Under the pieces are notes generated by a model, which had not been told where the DNA came from, did no database searches, and saw only the letters and a list, made by a program, of their open reading frames with translations. Both the position numbers and the translations under genes were made by a program. Positions 13,286 through 22,320 of a stretch of 64,000 bases of DNA are shown piece after piece; within the stretch, counting starts at the first letter, position 1, and the number at the start of each line of letters is the position of its first letter. This stretch comes from JAUWCL01 sp964599375 (GTDB lineage: Bacteria > Krumholzibacteriota > Krumholzibacteriia > Krumholzibacteriales > Krumholzibacteriaceae), in contig CAZREW010000004.1 in assembly GCA_964599375.1 (NCBI GenBank), forward strand, positions 1 through 64,000, given 5' to 3'.

Positions 13286-13882
13286 ATGACAAAAAACACT
13301 GGAAAAGGGGACAGACGGCGCCGGAGCCGATGGAGGATTGTGGCCTGGACCGGCGCGGTGCTCATATTGCTGATGCCCTTGTTCGCGATGCAGGCCACCG
13401 ATCAAGTCGTCTGGGACATGAACGATTTCATTTTCTTCGGCGCCCTCCTCGTCGGTGTTGGTGTCGCATTTGAGCTGGCGGTGAGGAAGACAGAAAATGC
13501 CGCGTACCGATGCGCCGTCGGCGTTGCGCTCGCGGCGGTATTCATCCTTTCAGGGGTGAACGGCGCTGTTGGTATCATCGGGACTGAGAATGACATTGCC
13601 AACTTGATGTACGGCGGGGTGCTCGCTGTCGGGATCATCGGTGCCATCATCGCTCGCTTCAAACCACATGGCATGGCACGCGCATTGTTCGCGACGGCGC
13701 TCGCTCAGGCATTGGTCGCCGTGATCGCGCTGATCGCCGGATTCGGCTATACGGGGCCTATATGGCCGCTGGATATCTTGATGGCGACTGGTTTCTTCAC
13801 CGCGTTGTGGCTAATATCGGCCTGGCTGTTTCGGAAAGCAGCGCGGGAGCAATCTCTTACGGGAGTAGAATCAGAAGGCTAG
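13286..13882 (+). CDS. membrane protein of unknown function
   Basis: A 198-residue protein with a very basic start (GDRRRRSRWR) and about five or six membrane helices. An ATDQVVWDMNDFIFFGALL segment follows helix 1; proteins with this arrangement occur as uncharacterised six-helix membrane proteins in many phyla. ATG 13286 is preferred to the in-frame TTG at 13265 because GGTAAGG precedes it. The function is not known. Confidence 0.65.
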   Translation: MTKNTGKGDRRRRSRWRIVAWTGAVLILLMPLFAMQATDQVVWDMNDFIFFGALLVGVGVAFELAVRKTENAAYRCAVGVALAAVFILSGVNGAVGIIGTENDIANLMYGGVLAVGIIGAIIARFKPHGMARALFATALAQALVAVIALIAGFGYTGPIWPLDILMATGFFTALWLISAWLFRKAAREQSLTGVESEG

Positions 13883-14000
13883 GCTGGTTTCGAAATTGAG
13901 TGGGATTTTCCTGTGCCTGCCTCGTAGTCGGCGTGGAGTGAGACATAGGCACGATTCAGATGGCCGGCATCGTAGCGCCTCTGACAGGAGGGGAATTACC

Positions 14001-15446
14001 ATGCGCGTGTTGAAGTTCCCGAGGTCCATGACCCCGGATGCGGCGGCGTCGGCGTCAGACGGGTTGCGTTCGTTCTGGAGCATGCCGACCGAGGATGTGC
14101 TCTCCGGGCTGCAGTCGTCGCCCAGCGGTCTCGCGGCGGACACAGCCGCTGAACGTCTCGCCTCTTCCGGGCCGAACCTGCTCGGCGAACGCAAACGCTC
14201 CGACACACCTACGTTGCTGCTTCGACAGGTCACCAGTCCCCTTGTCCTGCTACTGATCGCCGCGGCCGTTCTGTCGTTCGCTTTGCAGGGGGCCACAAAC
14301 GGGATCATCATCCTCTTGGACGGGCGCGCCGTCCTGATCACGAAGGGCGCGCTGAAGAATGTGCTCGACGTCTGTACCATGTGCGAACAGGCGGACGGCA
14401 CGACGATCCCGCTGACCGAGGCGCGCGAGGGGATCGAACGGCGATTCGTGGAACTCAGCGCAGAGGGCTACCGAACGCTTGGAGTCGCAGTGCGCGAGAC
14501 CGGATCACCCGGACCGATAGACCGCAACTCCGAGCACGACATGATATTCCTTGGTCTGCTCGCACTCGAAGATCCTACCAAACCGGGGATCGCGGCTACG
14601 ATCACGGCACTGCGTCAACTGGGTGTGTACCTCAAGGTGATTACAGGCGACAACTTGCTTGTCGCCACGAGCGTGGGAGAACGGGTCGGGGTAACGCATC
14701 CCCGGGTGCTGACCGGAACCGCGCTGCGAGCGCTGAGCGACGACGCGTTACCGGTAGTGGCGGAGGAGGCAGCCGATATTGTCCTCCTCGAGCCGGATCT
14801 GGCGGTATTGGAGGCCGGCGTGCGGGAGGGACGCCGCACGTTTTCCAACACGCTTAAATACGTGTTCATGGCGACCAGCGCCAATTTCGGGAACATGTTC
14901 AGCATGGCTGGCGCATCGCTACTGCTTTCTTTCCTTCCGCTGCTACCGAAACAGATCCTATTGACAAATCTGCTGACGGATCTTCCGGAACTGACGATCT
15001 CGTCCGACCGGGTGGATGCAGACATGATCGAAAGGCCACGCCGCTGGGACATCGGATTCATACGCAGGTTCATGCTCACGTTCGGGCTCGTGAGCTCAGT
15101 ATTCGACTACCTGACGTTTGGCGTGCTACTGTGGATTCTGCAAGCGGGGCCCGCGGAGTTCCGGACGGGGTGGTTCGTCGAGTCCGTTGTCTCCGCGACG
15201 CTGGTGGTGCTAGTTGTACGCACCCGCGGCAGCTTTCTTCGCAGTCGGCCGGGCCGTGCCCTGCTGAGCACGACGCTGGTGGTGGCGGCTTCGACGCTGG
15301 CGATCCCATACACCCCGCTCGGTACGGTCTTCGGGTTCGTCCAATTGCCGCCGCTCTTTCTCGTGTTGATGGGATTGATCGTACTGAGTTACCTCGCGAG
15401 CGCGGAGTTGGCGAAACGCTGGTTCTACAGGAGAGTCGACGTATGA
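14001..15446 (+). pseudogene. MgtA-like P-type ATPase with two in-frame deletions
   Basis: The 481-residue frame aligns in parts with Mg2+-importing P-type ATPases, which are about 850-900 residues long. The N-terminal FWSMPTEDVLSGLQ region and first helix pair are present. At about 14318 the sequence jumps into the nucleotide-binding domain (LITKGALKNVLDVC), losing the TGES loop and the phosphorylated DKTGT. A second jump at about 14750 removes the TGDGIND loop. The rest, including MATSANFGNMFSMA and the last six helices, is intact. The frame is open throughout and has a strong AGGAGGGG site, but no phosphorylation can occur. Confidence 0.8.
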
Positions 15447-15582
15447 TCAGGTCGCTTTATTCGATGATTTTGCGCGCAGTGACAGCCATCCTCACGAGTC
15501 ACCATTTCACGATGCCCTCCAGCAACAGCACGCAGCGGGCGGCGCTGCTCGCCACGGCTTTTGCCGGGCGTCAAGCTGTGAA

Positions 15583-16140
15583 ATGAGGAAGATGAAGCTA
15601 TCTGTCGTAATAGCAAAGTTCCTTGTCCTTACAATGCTGATTGCCGTTATATCAACTGCCTGTGCCCACGCAAGTAACAGTGTCGAAGCGGCAGGTGACA
15701 TACTCGTTTATCTTCTGCCCGCGACATCAACAGGACTGACAATCTACCATGAGGATGGGAAGGGCACGCTGCAATTTGCGAAATCGATGGCACTTGCCCT
15801 TGGTGCCACTTTTGCGTTGAAATATATCGTCCTTGAGGAAAGACCCAACAATGAGGATAGTTATTCCTTTCCATCAGCACATTCGTCATCATCCTTCTGT
15901 TCCGCTGAGTTCCTTCGAAAACGATACGGCCGGGATTCTGGCATCCCTGCCTATGCGATCGCGACATATGTGGCGTTCACTCGAGTACATGCAAAACAAC
16001 ACTACATACATGACGTTGTAGCTGGTGCGGCTATCGGAATCGCAAGCAGTTATCTGTTTTCTCGACCTTATAGAGGATGGCAAGTTCAAGTGGAGTTCGA
16101 CAGCAAATACCATGGCCTCAGAGTGAGTCGCAGTTGGTAG
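15583..16140 (+). CDS. PAP2-family phosphatase
   Basis: A 185-residue envelope protein with an N-terminal signal or membrane segment (residues 5-28) and the three acid phosphatase motifs. These are KYIVLEERP at 80-88 (Lys80, Arg87, Pro88), PSAHS at 97-101 (His100), and TRVHAKQHYIHD at 133-144 (Arg134, His140, Asp144). The family removes phosphate from lipids such as phosphatidate or undecaprenyl pyrophosphate. The protein is small with few helices, so a periplasmic or barrel-associated variant is possible. The tail GWQVQVEFDSKYHGLRVSRSW-like end (quoted in part) resembles an outer-membrane strand. Confidence 0.8.
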   Translation: MRKMKLSVVIAKFLVLTMLIAVISTACAHASNSVEAAGDILVYLLPATSTGLTIYHEDGKGTLQFAKSMALALGATFALKYIVLEERPNNEDSYSFPSAHSSSSFCSAEFLRKRYGRDSGIPAYAIATYVAFTRVHAKQHYIHDVVAGAAIGIASSYLFSRPYRGWQVQVEFDSKYHGLRVSRSW

Positions 16141-16301
16141 AATATAAGGGGGAGGGATGACACGTACCTGAACCGGATTTGTGTGAACAGACTTAACTCT
16201 TATATGGAGATCCCCGGCCATGGCTCATTCGCAATTTATATCAAGGGTGGTATCCAGCATGGTCTCTGGCAGCGATAGGCGCCTCTGAAAGTGGGTGATG
16301 G

Positions 16302-16985
16302 ATGTCAGCAAGCCGTGTGCTGAGGGTCTTTTATGGTGTTGCCGTGTCCGCGGCAGTAGCGCTTTTAGCGCTGTATGCAGGCATAAAGGTGCCACTGCCA
16401 GAAGGCAGCTTAGTATCGGGTTCTTTTGTGACGCACTCGGTCATGCTTGCGCTCTCGCTTGTAATCATGCGGTTCTTGCCGCAAGGGCGACTTGCGGACT
16501 TCGGTTTCACAAGGGGAACGTATCGATTCAAGCCATCTATCCTGCTGTGGGCGCTGCCGATGGCAGTTCTGTCGCTTCTCTCGATGCTGGCACCAGAAAT
16601 GGGCGGGAGTCCAGAGGTCTTAGGTGCGCGAAGTGAGCTTCAGGTTGTGCTGTTCGTGTGGATCTACGCGAGCATCTGTGAAGAAGTGCTGACGCGAGGG
16701 CTTCTGCAGACACTTGTCTCCAGAGGCCGGGCAGAGATCGGACAAGCGAACTTCAGTATGCCAGTCGTCTTGAGTGGTGTGTTCTTCGGGTCGATGCATC
16801 TTGTGCTGTTGGACTCTATGGGGCCAGCTGCGATAGTCCCCATAGTCTTGGCCACGATGCTGGGCTTGCTTGCTGCGCGATATCGCCAGATCACCGGGAG
16901 TCTTATTCCTGCTGTTATTGTCCACGTTCTATTTAATATCGGCGGCATGCTGCCGGGTTGGATCGCCGGGTGGGTGACAGGGTAG
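16302..16985 (+). CDS. CPBP-family intramembrane glutamic protease
   Basis: A 227-residue membrane protein of the CAAX-protease and bacteriocin-processing (Abi) family. The catalytic motifs are complete: EEVLTR at residues 127-132, FGSMH at 162-166 and HVLFN at 208-212. About seven helices are predicted. Bacterial members serve in bacteriocin self-immunity, protein processing or unknown roles. It ends three bases before the convergent zincin gene, and no terminator is visible between them. Confidence 0.85.
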   Translation: MSASRVLRVFYGVAVSAAVALLALYAGIKVPLPEGSLVSGSFVTHSVMLALSLVIMRFLPQGRLADFGFTRGTYRFKPSILLWALPMAVLSLLSMLAPEMGGSPEVLGARSELQVVLFVWIYASICEEVLTRGLLQTLVSRGRAEIGQANFSMPVVLSGVFFGSMHLVLLDSMGPAAIVPIVLATMLGLLAARYRQITGSLIPAVIVHVLFNIGGMLPGWIAGWVTG

Positions 16986-16988
16986 GTG

Positions 16989-17573
16989 TCAGAAAAGTTC
17001 CATCTGCTCAGGTTCTTTGCTTTTTTCGGGTTTTATATTTCCTTTGGGGGACATGCTGTTTTGTGGCCTCCATTTTTGAAGCTCCAGAGGGACTATTTTC
17101 CTGTAGAGAAACGACTCTCGTTTGAAAAAGCCTTCCGTGTGTAGAGAGTCATCAAGTTTAAAGTACGTGTAGTCTATGTGATGGCAGAGTTCATGAAGCA
17201 CCGTCCTGATAAATGACTTGAACGCGACCACCTGTCCCTTCGCCGCTGTTTTCATCCAGACAGTAAGCACAGCAGGTTCCCCCTCTGTCCACTCGTAGAG
17301 GCCATGCAGTTCTTCATCTGACCTTGAAGGGCGCTTCGACCTGATTTTTACCGTGAGTGTTTCTATATCCAGGCTCTTACATACAAAACGGCATATCTCA
17401 GATGCGTGTTTTGCGACATCCCGGCGTTTATTATCCTCCAGTGATTTCTTGAGCTGTCTGATCAATGGATGTACGCCGTGCGGATTATTGACGGGAATAC
17501 TCTCTATGGCATCGCTTTTCCTGTAGATCCTTTTCTTTGCCGCGCTTAGATTGTCGTAGTACGGAAATGGCAT
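16989..17573 (-). CDS. zincin-like metallopeptidase of unknown role
   Basis: A 194-residue soluble protein with the zinc-binding HELCHH motif (His127, Glu128, His131), followed by an acidic or His-containing segment (DDSLHTEGFFKRESFL) that may supply the third ligand. It is similar in layout to SprT-like or phage-associated putative metallopeptidases. The N-terminal half is helical and basic, and the C-terminus is a charged linker ending in EQMELF. This end is typical of proteins of the RuvB/clamp-binding kind but is not proof of interaction. It is the only minus-strand gene of the flexible zone. Confidence 0.65.
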   Translation of the reverse strand: MPFPYYDNLSAAKKRIYRKSDAIESIPVNNPHGVHPLIRQLKKSLEDNKRRDVAKHASEICRFVCKSLDIETLTVKIRSKRPSRSDEELHGLYEWTEGEPAVLTVWMKTAAKGQVVAFKSFIRTVLHELCHHIDYTYFKLDDSLHTEGFFKRESFLYRKIVPLELQKWRPQNSMSPKGNIKPEKSKEPEQMELF

Positions 17574-17829
17574 ATGTCACTTCTGCGGTTTGTGGTTATT
17601 CAATCCTAAATATACCACTGTTTAAGGCCAAAGTATAACATACCCTCTCCTTTCGCCATGCTTACAGGAGACGGGGCTCTATTAGCGTTGAAAAAGTACC
17701 TGGACGTTGATATTGTTTTATCAGGCACACAGGGCTCCGGAGATAAAGATCCGAATTGTTTCTGATATTGATTCGGCAAGGAGTTGATTGGGAGAGGTGG
17801 AATGGCTGAACACGGCGGAGGTGACAGGG

Positions 17830-18180
17830 ATGACTGAACCAGCGATCAAAGTCGGCAGCAAGCTGCACATCATCACCAGGCGTCGCTTCGAGACCGATAT
17901 TCGGCGCCACTTTATCGGTGAGGTGATCGCGATTTCCGGCGAACTGCAAGAAATACGGGGCTACGCATTCATTTTCAAGTCGGGAATGAATGAGTTCAAA
18001 AAGCTTCCAGAGCTTCGAATACGGATATTTTCAGTCGGCCAAGAGGGTTTCATTGTAAACAAGCTCCCAGAGGACATTGCCATTGAATCGCTCCAGTATC
18101 GCCTGGTAGAGAAGCACTTTGTCGTTACCAACGGTGGAACGTTCAACCTTGACATCAACGAATTCGGTGGTGGCCATTAG
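17830..18180 (+). CDS. small hypothetical protein
   Basis: A 116-residue protein rich in beta-strand patterns (KLHIITRRRFETDIRRHFIG, VIAISGELQEIRGYAFIFKS). I do not recognise a family. ATG 17830 has GAGGTG a few bases upstream and is preferred to an in-frame TTG at 17788. No signal peptide or membrane helix is present. The strand pattern could be a small barrel or OB-like fold; this is only an impression. Confidence 0.5.
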   Translation: MTEPAIKVGSKLHIITRRRFETDIRRHFIGEVIAISGELQEIRGYAFIFKSGMNEFKKLPELRIRIFSVGQEGFIVNKLPEDIAIESLQYRLVEKHFVVTNGGTFNLDINEFGGGH

Positions 18181-18438
18181 CTGCGGCCTGACAACAGGTT
18201 GCGGCGAAATGCGCTTCGTTGCCGCCTCCGTTACGGGATATTAGCACGATACGGCATAGAGACGGAGACTGGATTTTTTTAGGGGAATATCGTATAAACC
18301 TGGAGCCAGGGGCCGCCTGAAGAGAATGTAACACCGAAGATCCGGCCGGTCCCAGCTCGTGATTATGGATCGCGGCTCGCGCCAGTCCGCCCAACGGGTC
18401 ACGCTCAACTTTATATCGTTTGTCATGGAGGTGACTAG
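18181..18438. other. intergenic stretch with a hairpin
   Basis: No gene is seen. Near 18205-18232 the sequence GCGGCGAA-ATGCGC-TTC-GTT-GCCGC can fold into a hairpin with a three-base bulge, and TTACGG follows. It recalls an attC variable region but lacks the array's consensus arms. The stretch ends in GGAGGTG before the next ATG. Confidence 0.35.
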
Positions 18439-19797
18439 ATGAGCTCAGCCCGATACGTGAGGCTTCTGTTGCTTGTGTTGTTGGCTACGAGTCTGGTGAA
18501 TGCGTCGGTTGCTCAGGATGGGCCTCCCCAGTTCGTGAAGGATGCGGTGGACGAAGTATTGAAGATGCTCAACAGTGACGGTGATGAGGCGATCGAGATC
18601 TTCATTGACCAAGAAATGGTTCCCTCTGAGGACCGCGATCGAGCGAATTTAATTGAACATCTACGCACCTTGCGAAACGAAACGCGTGATCTTCGGGACG
18701 ATGTGGCGGTTGAATCCGAATCGGACGGCGTGCGTTTGATCCTGGCTGCCAAGGGAACGGAGAAACAGATCAAAGTGGTCCTCGGCCCGGACGGTATCAC
18801 TGCCATATATCTGTTAGATTCGCCTGAGCCGATTTTCCTGACGCGTGATAATCTGATGGAAACATTCGATCGGCTTGAGGAGGAGGGTGTGTCTGGAGTG
18901 GTTTACGTACGACTCGACGGCGAGGTAGTACTTGAGCGAGCATTCGGTATGGCTAACGAAGAACTCGGAGTTACAAACTCGCTCAGTACGGTTTTCGGAA
19001 CCGGATCGCGTCCTATTGACTACACGATGGCGGGCATTAATTTACTAGATCAACAGGGCCGCATTGACTTGGACGACACTATAGACAAGTATTTCGAGGA
19101 TGTGCCGGTGGACAAGCGAGCGATCACCATCCGGCACTTGATGACCGGTCAATCAGGCCTGCCGGACTTTTTCCATGCGCAGGAAGACTGGGATCCCGAC
19201 CTTAAATGGATCGATCGAGAAACCGCGGAGCGACGGCTATTTGCACAGGAGCTTCTTTTTGTACCCGGAGAAGACAGAAGGCACTCGCACGGAGCGTTCG
19301 GCCTGCTGGCTGCACTCATCGAGCGCGTATCCGGAATGACCTATTATAGTTACATTCGCGAGAATTTCCTCGATCCTGCTGGTATGAGCCGCACTGGCGA
19401 GTATGGCGAAGCGAGAGGGTTGTCCGTCTCCGATTTCGCCGTCGGTGGTGGTCCGAGCTTTGTTGGCCTGCCGAACATTCCACCGAACTGGGGGCCGACT
19501 TCATGGCTCATTATGGGGAGCGGTGGCATGTATTCCACGCTCGGTGATCTGTTGAGCTTCTACGAATATGTTCGTTCGGGCAAGGTCCTGGACGCCCGGC
19601 ACGGCGCAGCGTTCAGTCAGCCGATGGTGCAAGTTGATGGATCGGACCGGGGCTTTGAACTGTTCAGTGCATATAATCCGTCGGGGGGGGAGACCTATCT
19701 ATTCATCAACTCACAAGGGGGCCAGCGAAAGACCCGTGAACTGTTTCGTGCCCTAGAACATCTTGTTCTATCTGATGATCAGTCAGGCCGCTTATGA
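18439..19797 (+). CDS. secreted serine beta-lactamase-like protein with altered catalytic motifs
   Basis: A 452-residue protein with a signal peptide (cleavage near VAQDG), an N-terminal helical domain (to about residue 130) and a class C beta-lactamase/DD-peptidase-like domain. VYVRLDGEVVLERAFGMAN marks the domain start. The position of the SxxK motif reads GSRPID (Ser190, with Ile where Lys is expected). The YxN position reads HSHGAFGLLA (His282, His284). The fold-defining ITIRHLMTGQSGLPDF segment is well kept. Loss of the general-base Lys and Tyr suggests a non-hydrolytic or differently acting relative. GGAGGTG precedes the ATG. Confidence 0.75.
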   Translation: MSSARYVRLLLLVLLATSLVNASVAQDGPPQFVKDAVDEVLKMLNSDGDEAIEIFIDQEMVPSEDRDRANLIEHLRTLRNETRDLRDDVAVESESDGVRLILAAKGTEKQIKVVLGPDGITAIYLLDSPEPIFLTRDNLMETFDRLEEEGVSGVVYVRLDGEVVLERAFGMANEELGVTNSLSTVFGTGSRPIDYTMAGINLLDQQGRIDLDDTIDKYFEDVPVDKRAITIRHLMTGQSGLPDFFHAQEDWDPDLKWIDRETAERRLFAQELLFVPGEDRRHSHGAFGLLAALIERVSGMTYYSYIRENFLDPAGMSRTGEYGEARGLSVSDFAVGGGPSFVGLPNIPPNWGPTSWLIMGSGGMYSTLGDLLSFYEYVRSGKVLDARHGAAFSQPMVQVDGSDRGFELFSAYNPSGGETYLFINSQGGQRKTRELFRALEHLVLSDDQSGRL

Positions 19798-19906
19798 TGA
19801 CTCAAAGCAGAGAAAGGTCACGGTATTAAATTGGGCGCGGCGGACGGCTCTATGCGCCACCGCCGAATTGGGACGTCAGGCACAAATAAATCAAAGGAGA
19901 AAGACT

Positions 19907-20566
19907 GTGAGGCAGAGGCAAATTTTCATATGGTTGATCGCAGTATTTTACGTGCTTGTGGGAAATGACATCGAGGCTCAGAGTGCGTCAAAAAACGACA
20001 TTTTGCTTTCGGCGGCATCGCCGTTTGAGGATCTGACGGAGTATGCCCTGGCCGCGAATACAAAGGGTATGAAACTCGCTCTGGAGGCCTACGCTGATCA
20101 GGCTTCTGAAGTTAACAAGGTGCTGGATGCAAAAGCACGAGAAGATATGGAAGTATTAATCGCAAACATTGAGAAAGCCGAACGCCAGGGAGACAACGAG
20201 ACAGTCGCTCTGAATTCTGTCGAGGCATATCGAGTGCTTGTTGAATCGCTGGATGTAGACAGTCTGGTGGTACCAATGCAGGTATCGTTGCTTGACTACA
20301 CGGGGTTCAAGTTCGAGGTCCTTTTACACACAAAGACTCCAGACTGGATGGCCCTCAAGAAAGTAGCAGAAGAAGCACGGCAGAATTGGGCCGCCATCCA
20401 GCCTCGTGTTACTGACAACGGGATGTGTGATGCGTTCAACACGGTAATCGCGGGCATGAGTAAGGCATGCAACGAGAAAAATCATGGGATGGCTCTTTTT
20501 GCCGCGCAAATCGATCTGGCACTGGTAGACCTCCTCGAAGGTTTCTTTGAAGAGTCGTCACGATGA
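19907..20566 (+). CDS. periplasmic helical protein of unknown function
   Basis: A 219-residue protein starting with GTG behind AAAGGAG. A signal peptide ends near IEAQS. The mature part is almost entirely helical and acidic, with regularly spaced Leu and Ala, and resembles small periplasmic helical-bundle proteins. Two cysteines lie near residues 184 and 197 and could form a disulfide or bind a ligand. I do not recognise a family. The longer frame from 19763 has no start signal and lacks a signal peptide. Confidence 0.6.
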   Translation: MRQRQIFIWLIAVFYVLVGNDIEAQSASKNDILLSAASPFEDLTEYALAANTKGMKLALEAYADQASEVNKVLDAKAREDMEVLIANIEKAERQGDNETVALNSVEAYRVLVESLDVDSLVVPMQVSLLDYTGFKFEVLLHTKTPDWMALKKVAEEARQNWAAIQPRVTDNGMCDAFNTVIAGMSKACNEKNHGMALFAAQIDLALVDLLEGFFEESSR

Positions 20567-20664
20567 GTATATTTAAAGCGTGGTATATGTTGGTCTGCAG
20601 ATGTATTCATAGACAAAGTGTCTGACCAGACGCTGCCTTTGTCCGCTATTTCGTCTTCGAGGTT

Positions 20665-20775
20665 ATGGAGGTCCTAGATGCCAAAGATGATCCGGGCTTC
20701 AATCTGGGCAAAGAGCTGGAGTCACTCGAGCAGATCTGGTTCGAGAAACCTCAAACGTACCGAGAGCGGGGATAA
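20665..20775 (+). pseudogene. C-terminal gene fragment
   Basis: The frame around this point reads FVRYFVFEVMEVLDAKDDPG, then FNLGKELESLEQIWFEKPQT and ends YRERG-stop, which looks like a real protein end. Upstream no start or further similarity is visible. The ATG inside gives only 36 codons. Family not recognised. Confidence 0.35.
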
Positions 20776-20814
20776 AAAAGGATTCAAACATTAGTCAGTT
20801 ATAAAAGAGGGGCT

Positions 20815-20846
20815 TTCCAACCGCGGCTGAAGCGGGACGCCAGATA
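20815..20846 (+). other. possible attC right-arm relic
   Basis: AACCGCGGCTGAAGCGGGAC resembles the CCGCAGCTGAAGC arm of the attC sites, and a related string (GAGGCCGCAGGTGAAGCGAGA) occurs near 21273-21293. Neither has a GTTAGG core or left half. They may mark old cassette borders or be chance. Confidence 0.25.
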
Positions 20847-20888
20847 TCGCTTACCGGAGTATATTAGTACTTTATCAGGTTGATCAAT

Positions 20889-21251
20889 ATGATCGAGCGG
20901 ATCCCGAATCTACCAGACAATGTCCTCGGATTTTCGGCAAAGGGGGAAGTCACCGCTGACGACTATGAATCGGTGATCATCCCGGCAGTCGAGGCACTAT
21001 TCGCCCGGCATGAAAAGGTCAGATTCCTCTATCATCTTGGCGGGGACTTTTCCGGATTTGAGGCTACCGCTATGTGGGACGATGCTAAACTGGGGCTCAG
21101 ACATCTTACCGGCTGGGAAAAAATGGCTGTTGTCTCGGATGTAGACTGGATCCGTGGCGCTATGCGAGTCTTTGGCCTTGCGATGCCAGCGCATGTCCGT
21201 GTCTTCCACAACAGCGAAATGACAGAGGCTATTAAGTGGATCAGCGAATAA
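20889..21251 (+). CDS. SpoIIAA-like STAS/SEC14 domain protein
   Basis: A 120-residue single-domain protein. The NVLGFSAKGEVTADDYESVI start, KVRFLYHLGGDFSGFEATAM centre and WEKMAVVSDVDWIRGAMRVF segment match the small STAS/SEC14-like family (SpoIIAA-like). Members are cytosolic and bind lipids or nucleotides, or act as regulatory modules; the role is mostly unknown. ATG 20889 is chosen over TTG 20880; neither has a strong ribosome site. Confidence 0.75.
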   Translation: MIERIPNLPDNVLGFSAKGEVTADDYESVIIPAVEALFARHEKVRFLYHLGGDFSGFEATAMWDDAKLGLRHLTGWEKMAVVSDVDWIRGAMRVFGLAMPAHVRVFHNSEMTEAIKWISE

Positions 21252-21342
21252 AGTTGTCCTATGAACATCGTTGAGGCCGCAGGTGAAGCGAGATTTTGAA
21301 CAGCCTTAAACTGTGGAAATAAGCTGGTAGAGGGAGGGAAAG

Positions 21343-21486
21343 ATGAACAGATTTGGGTATCTGGGGTTTCTTGGAGCTCTGGGCTGCCTTGGATTTCTCC
21401 CGGGGCATCGAAACCTGTTTGTTCTTTTCGTGCTGGCTGTGTTGTTCGTTCTGTTTGCCGTACCTGTAAAGAACAGACAAAAGTAA
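21343..21486 (+). CDS. DUF3796-like small membrane protein
   Basis: A 47-residue protein with GAGGGAGGG directly upstream. It has a MNRFGYLGFLGALGCLGFLP start, followed by a second hydrophobic helix and a basic end (KNRQK). The repeated LGFLG pattern is typical of the first helices of DUF3796 and related short membrane proteins. It may be a free-standing small gene or a shortened relic. The function is unknown. Confidence 0.55.
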   Translation: MNRFGYLGFLGALGCLGFLPGHRNLFVLFVLAVLFVLFAVPVKNRQK

Positions 21487-21511
21487 AATGTGCACAATAG
21501 AGGGAACGATC

Positions 21512-21650
21512 ATGTGGCCGTATCTGGGCTTTAGGGCTGTTCGCGCTGATATTGCTGGCAGTTCTGATCATCCACTCATGGTGGCTCGGCTCCCCAGGCA
21601 TGTCGTCAATGGATGGACAGGAGAGCCAAGAGAGAAGTACTATGAACTGA
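21512..21650 (+). pseudogene. possible frameshifted small membrane protein
   Basis: ATG 21512 starts MWPYLGF. After a one-base shift, the frame reads LFALILLAVLIIHSWWLGSP and a polar tail ending at 21650. The hydrophobic helix makes sense only in the second frame. It lies 25 bases behind the preceding small membrane gene. Evidence is limited to hydrophobicity. Confidence 0.35.
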
Positions 21651-21734
21651 TCGGACATAAGGAACGGAAATGAAGAGCATGATCCCTGATCGTCGAAGTG
21701 GTGGGATCGGAAAAACTGGGAGTTGCAGGAAAGA

Positions 21735-22211
21735 ATGATGAATATCACCCCCATCGGGATCATACATTCGCCCTTCACGGAACCGAAAGGCATGCCGATC
21801 CAGCCTGCCGGTGCCGTGGGCGTGAAAGGAACAGTAGAGGTGTTCTCGGAGTTCCAGGCCGGGTTGAAAGACCTGGACGGGTTCTCACATATCATATTGC
21901 TCTATCTCTTTCATCGCAGCGAAGGCTTCAATCTGCAGGTTGTTCCGTTCATGGACAACGAGCCCCGCGGTCTTTTCGCGACGAGAGCCCCCAGGAGGCC
22001 CAACCCTATCGGACTCTCTGTCGTCCAGCTCGACCGGATAGAGAACGGGATCCTTCATGTTCAGAACCTGGACATATTGGACGAGACGCCTCTGCTTGAC
22101 ATCAAACCTTATGTTCCGGAGTTTGACGGGCAGATCGACGTGCGTACCGGATGGCTCGAGAAAGTTCGAAAAACAGTGAGTAAAAGAAGGTCGGACGACA
22201 GATTCAAGTAA
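21735..22211 (+). CDS. trmO: tRNA (N6-threonylcarbamoyladenosine(37)-N6)-methyltransferase TrmO
   Basis: A 158-residue SAM-dependent enzyme of the TsaA/YaeB family, which methylates t6A at position 37 of certain tRNAs. Recognisable parts are PIGIIHSPFTEPKGMPIQP at the start, LKDLDGFSHIILLYLFHR, the signature RAPRRPNPIGLSVVQL near residues 90-106, and the LDIKPYVPEFD segment at the end of the core. The short C-terminal extension of longer homologues is missing. ATG 21735 and 21738 are both possible behind AGGAAAG. It is a solitary gene here. Confidence 0.9.
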   Translation: MMNITPIGIIHSPFTEPKGMPIQPAGAVGVKGTVEVFSEFQAGLKDLDGFSHIILLYLFHRSEGFNLQVVPFMDNEPRGLFATRAPRRPNPIGLSVVQLDRIENGILHVQNLDILDETPLLDIKPYVPEFDGQIDVRTGWLEKVRKTVSKRRSDDRFK

Positions 22212-22320
22212 GAGCGAGAAAGAGAGAAGAGCACGCCCAGAATCATTGCCAGATCGGCAACATCGTCCTGGCGCTCGATGTGATGAAAGGGTGGATCGAG
22301 AAAGCCTCTTGGAAGAGGCG

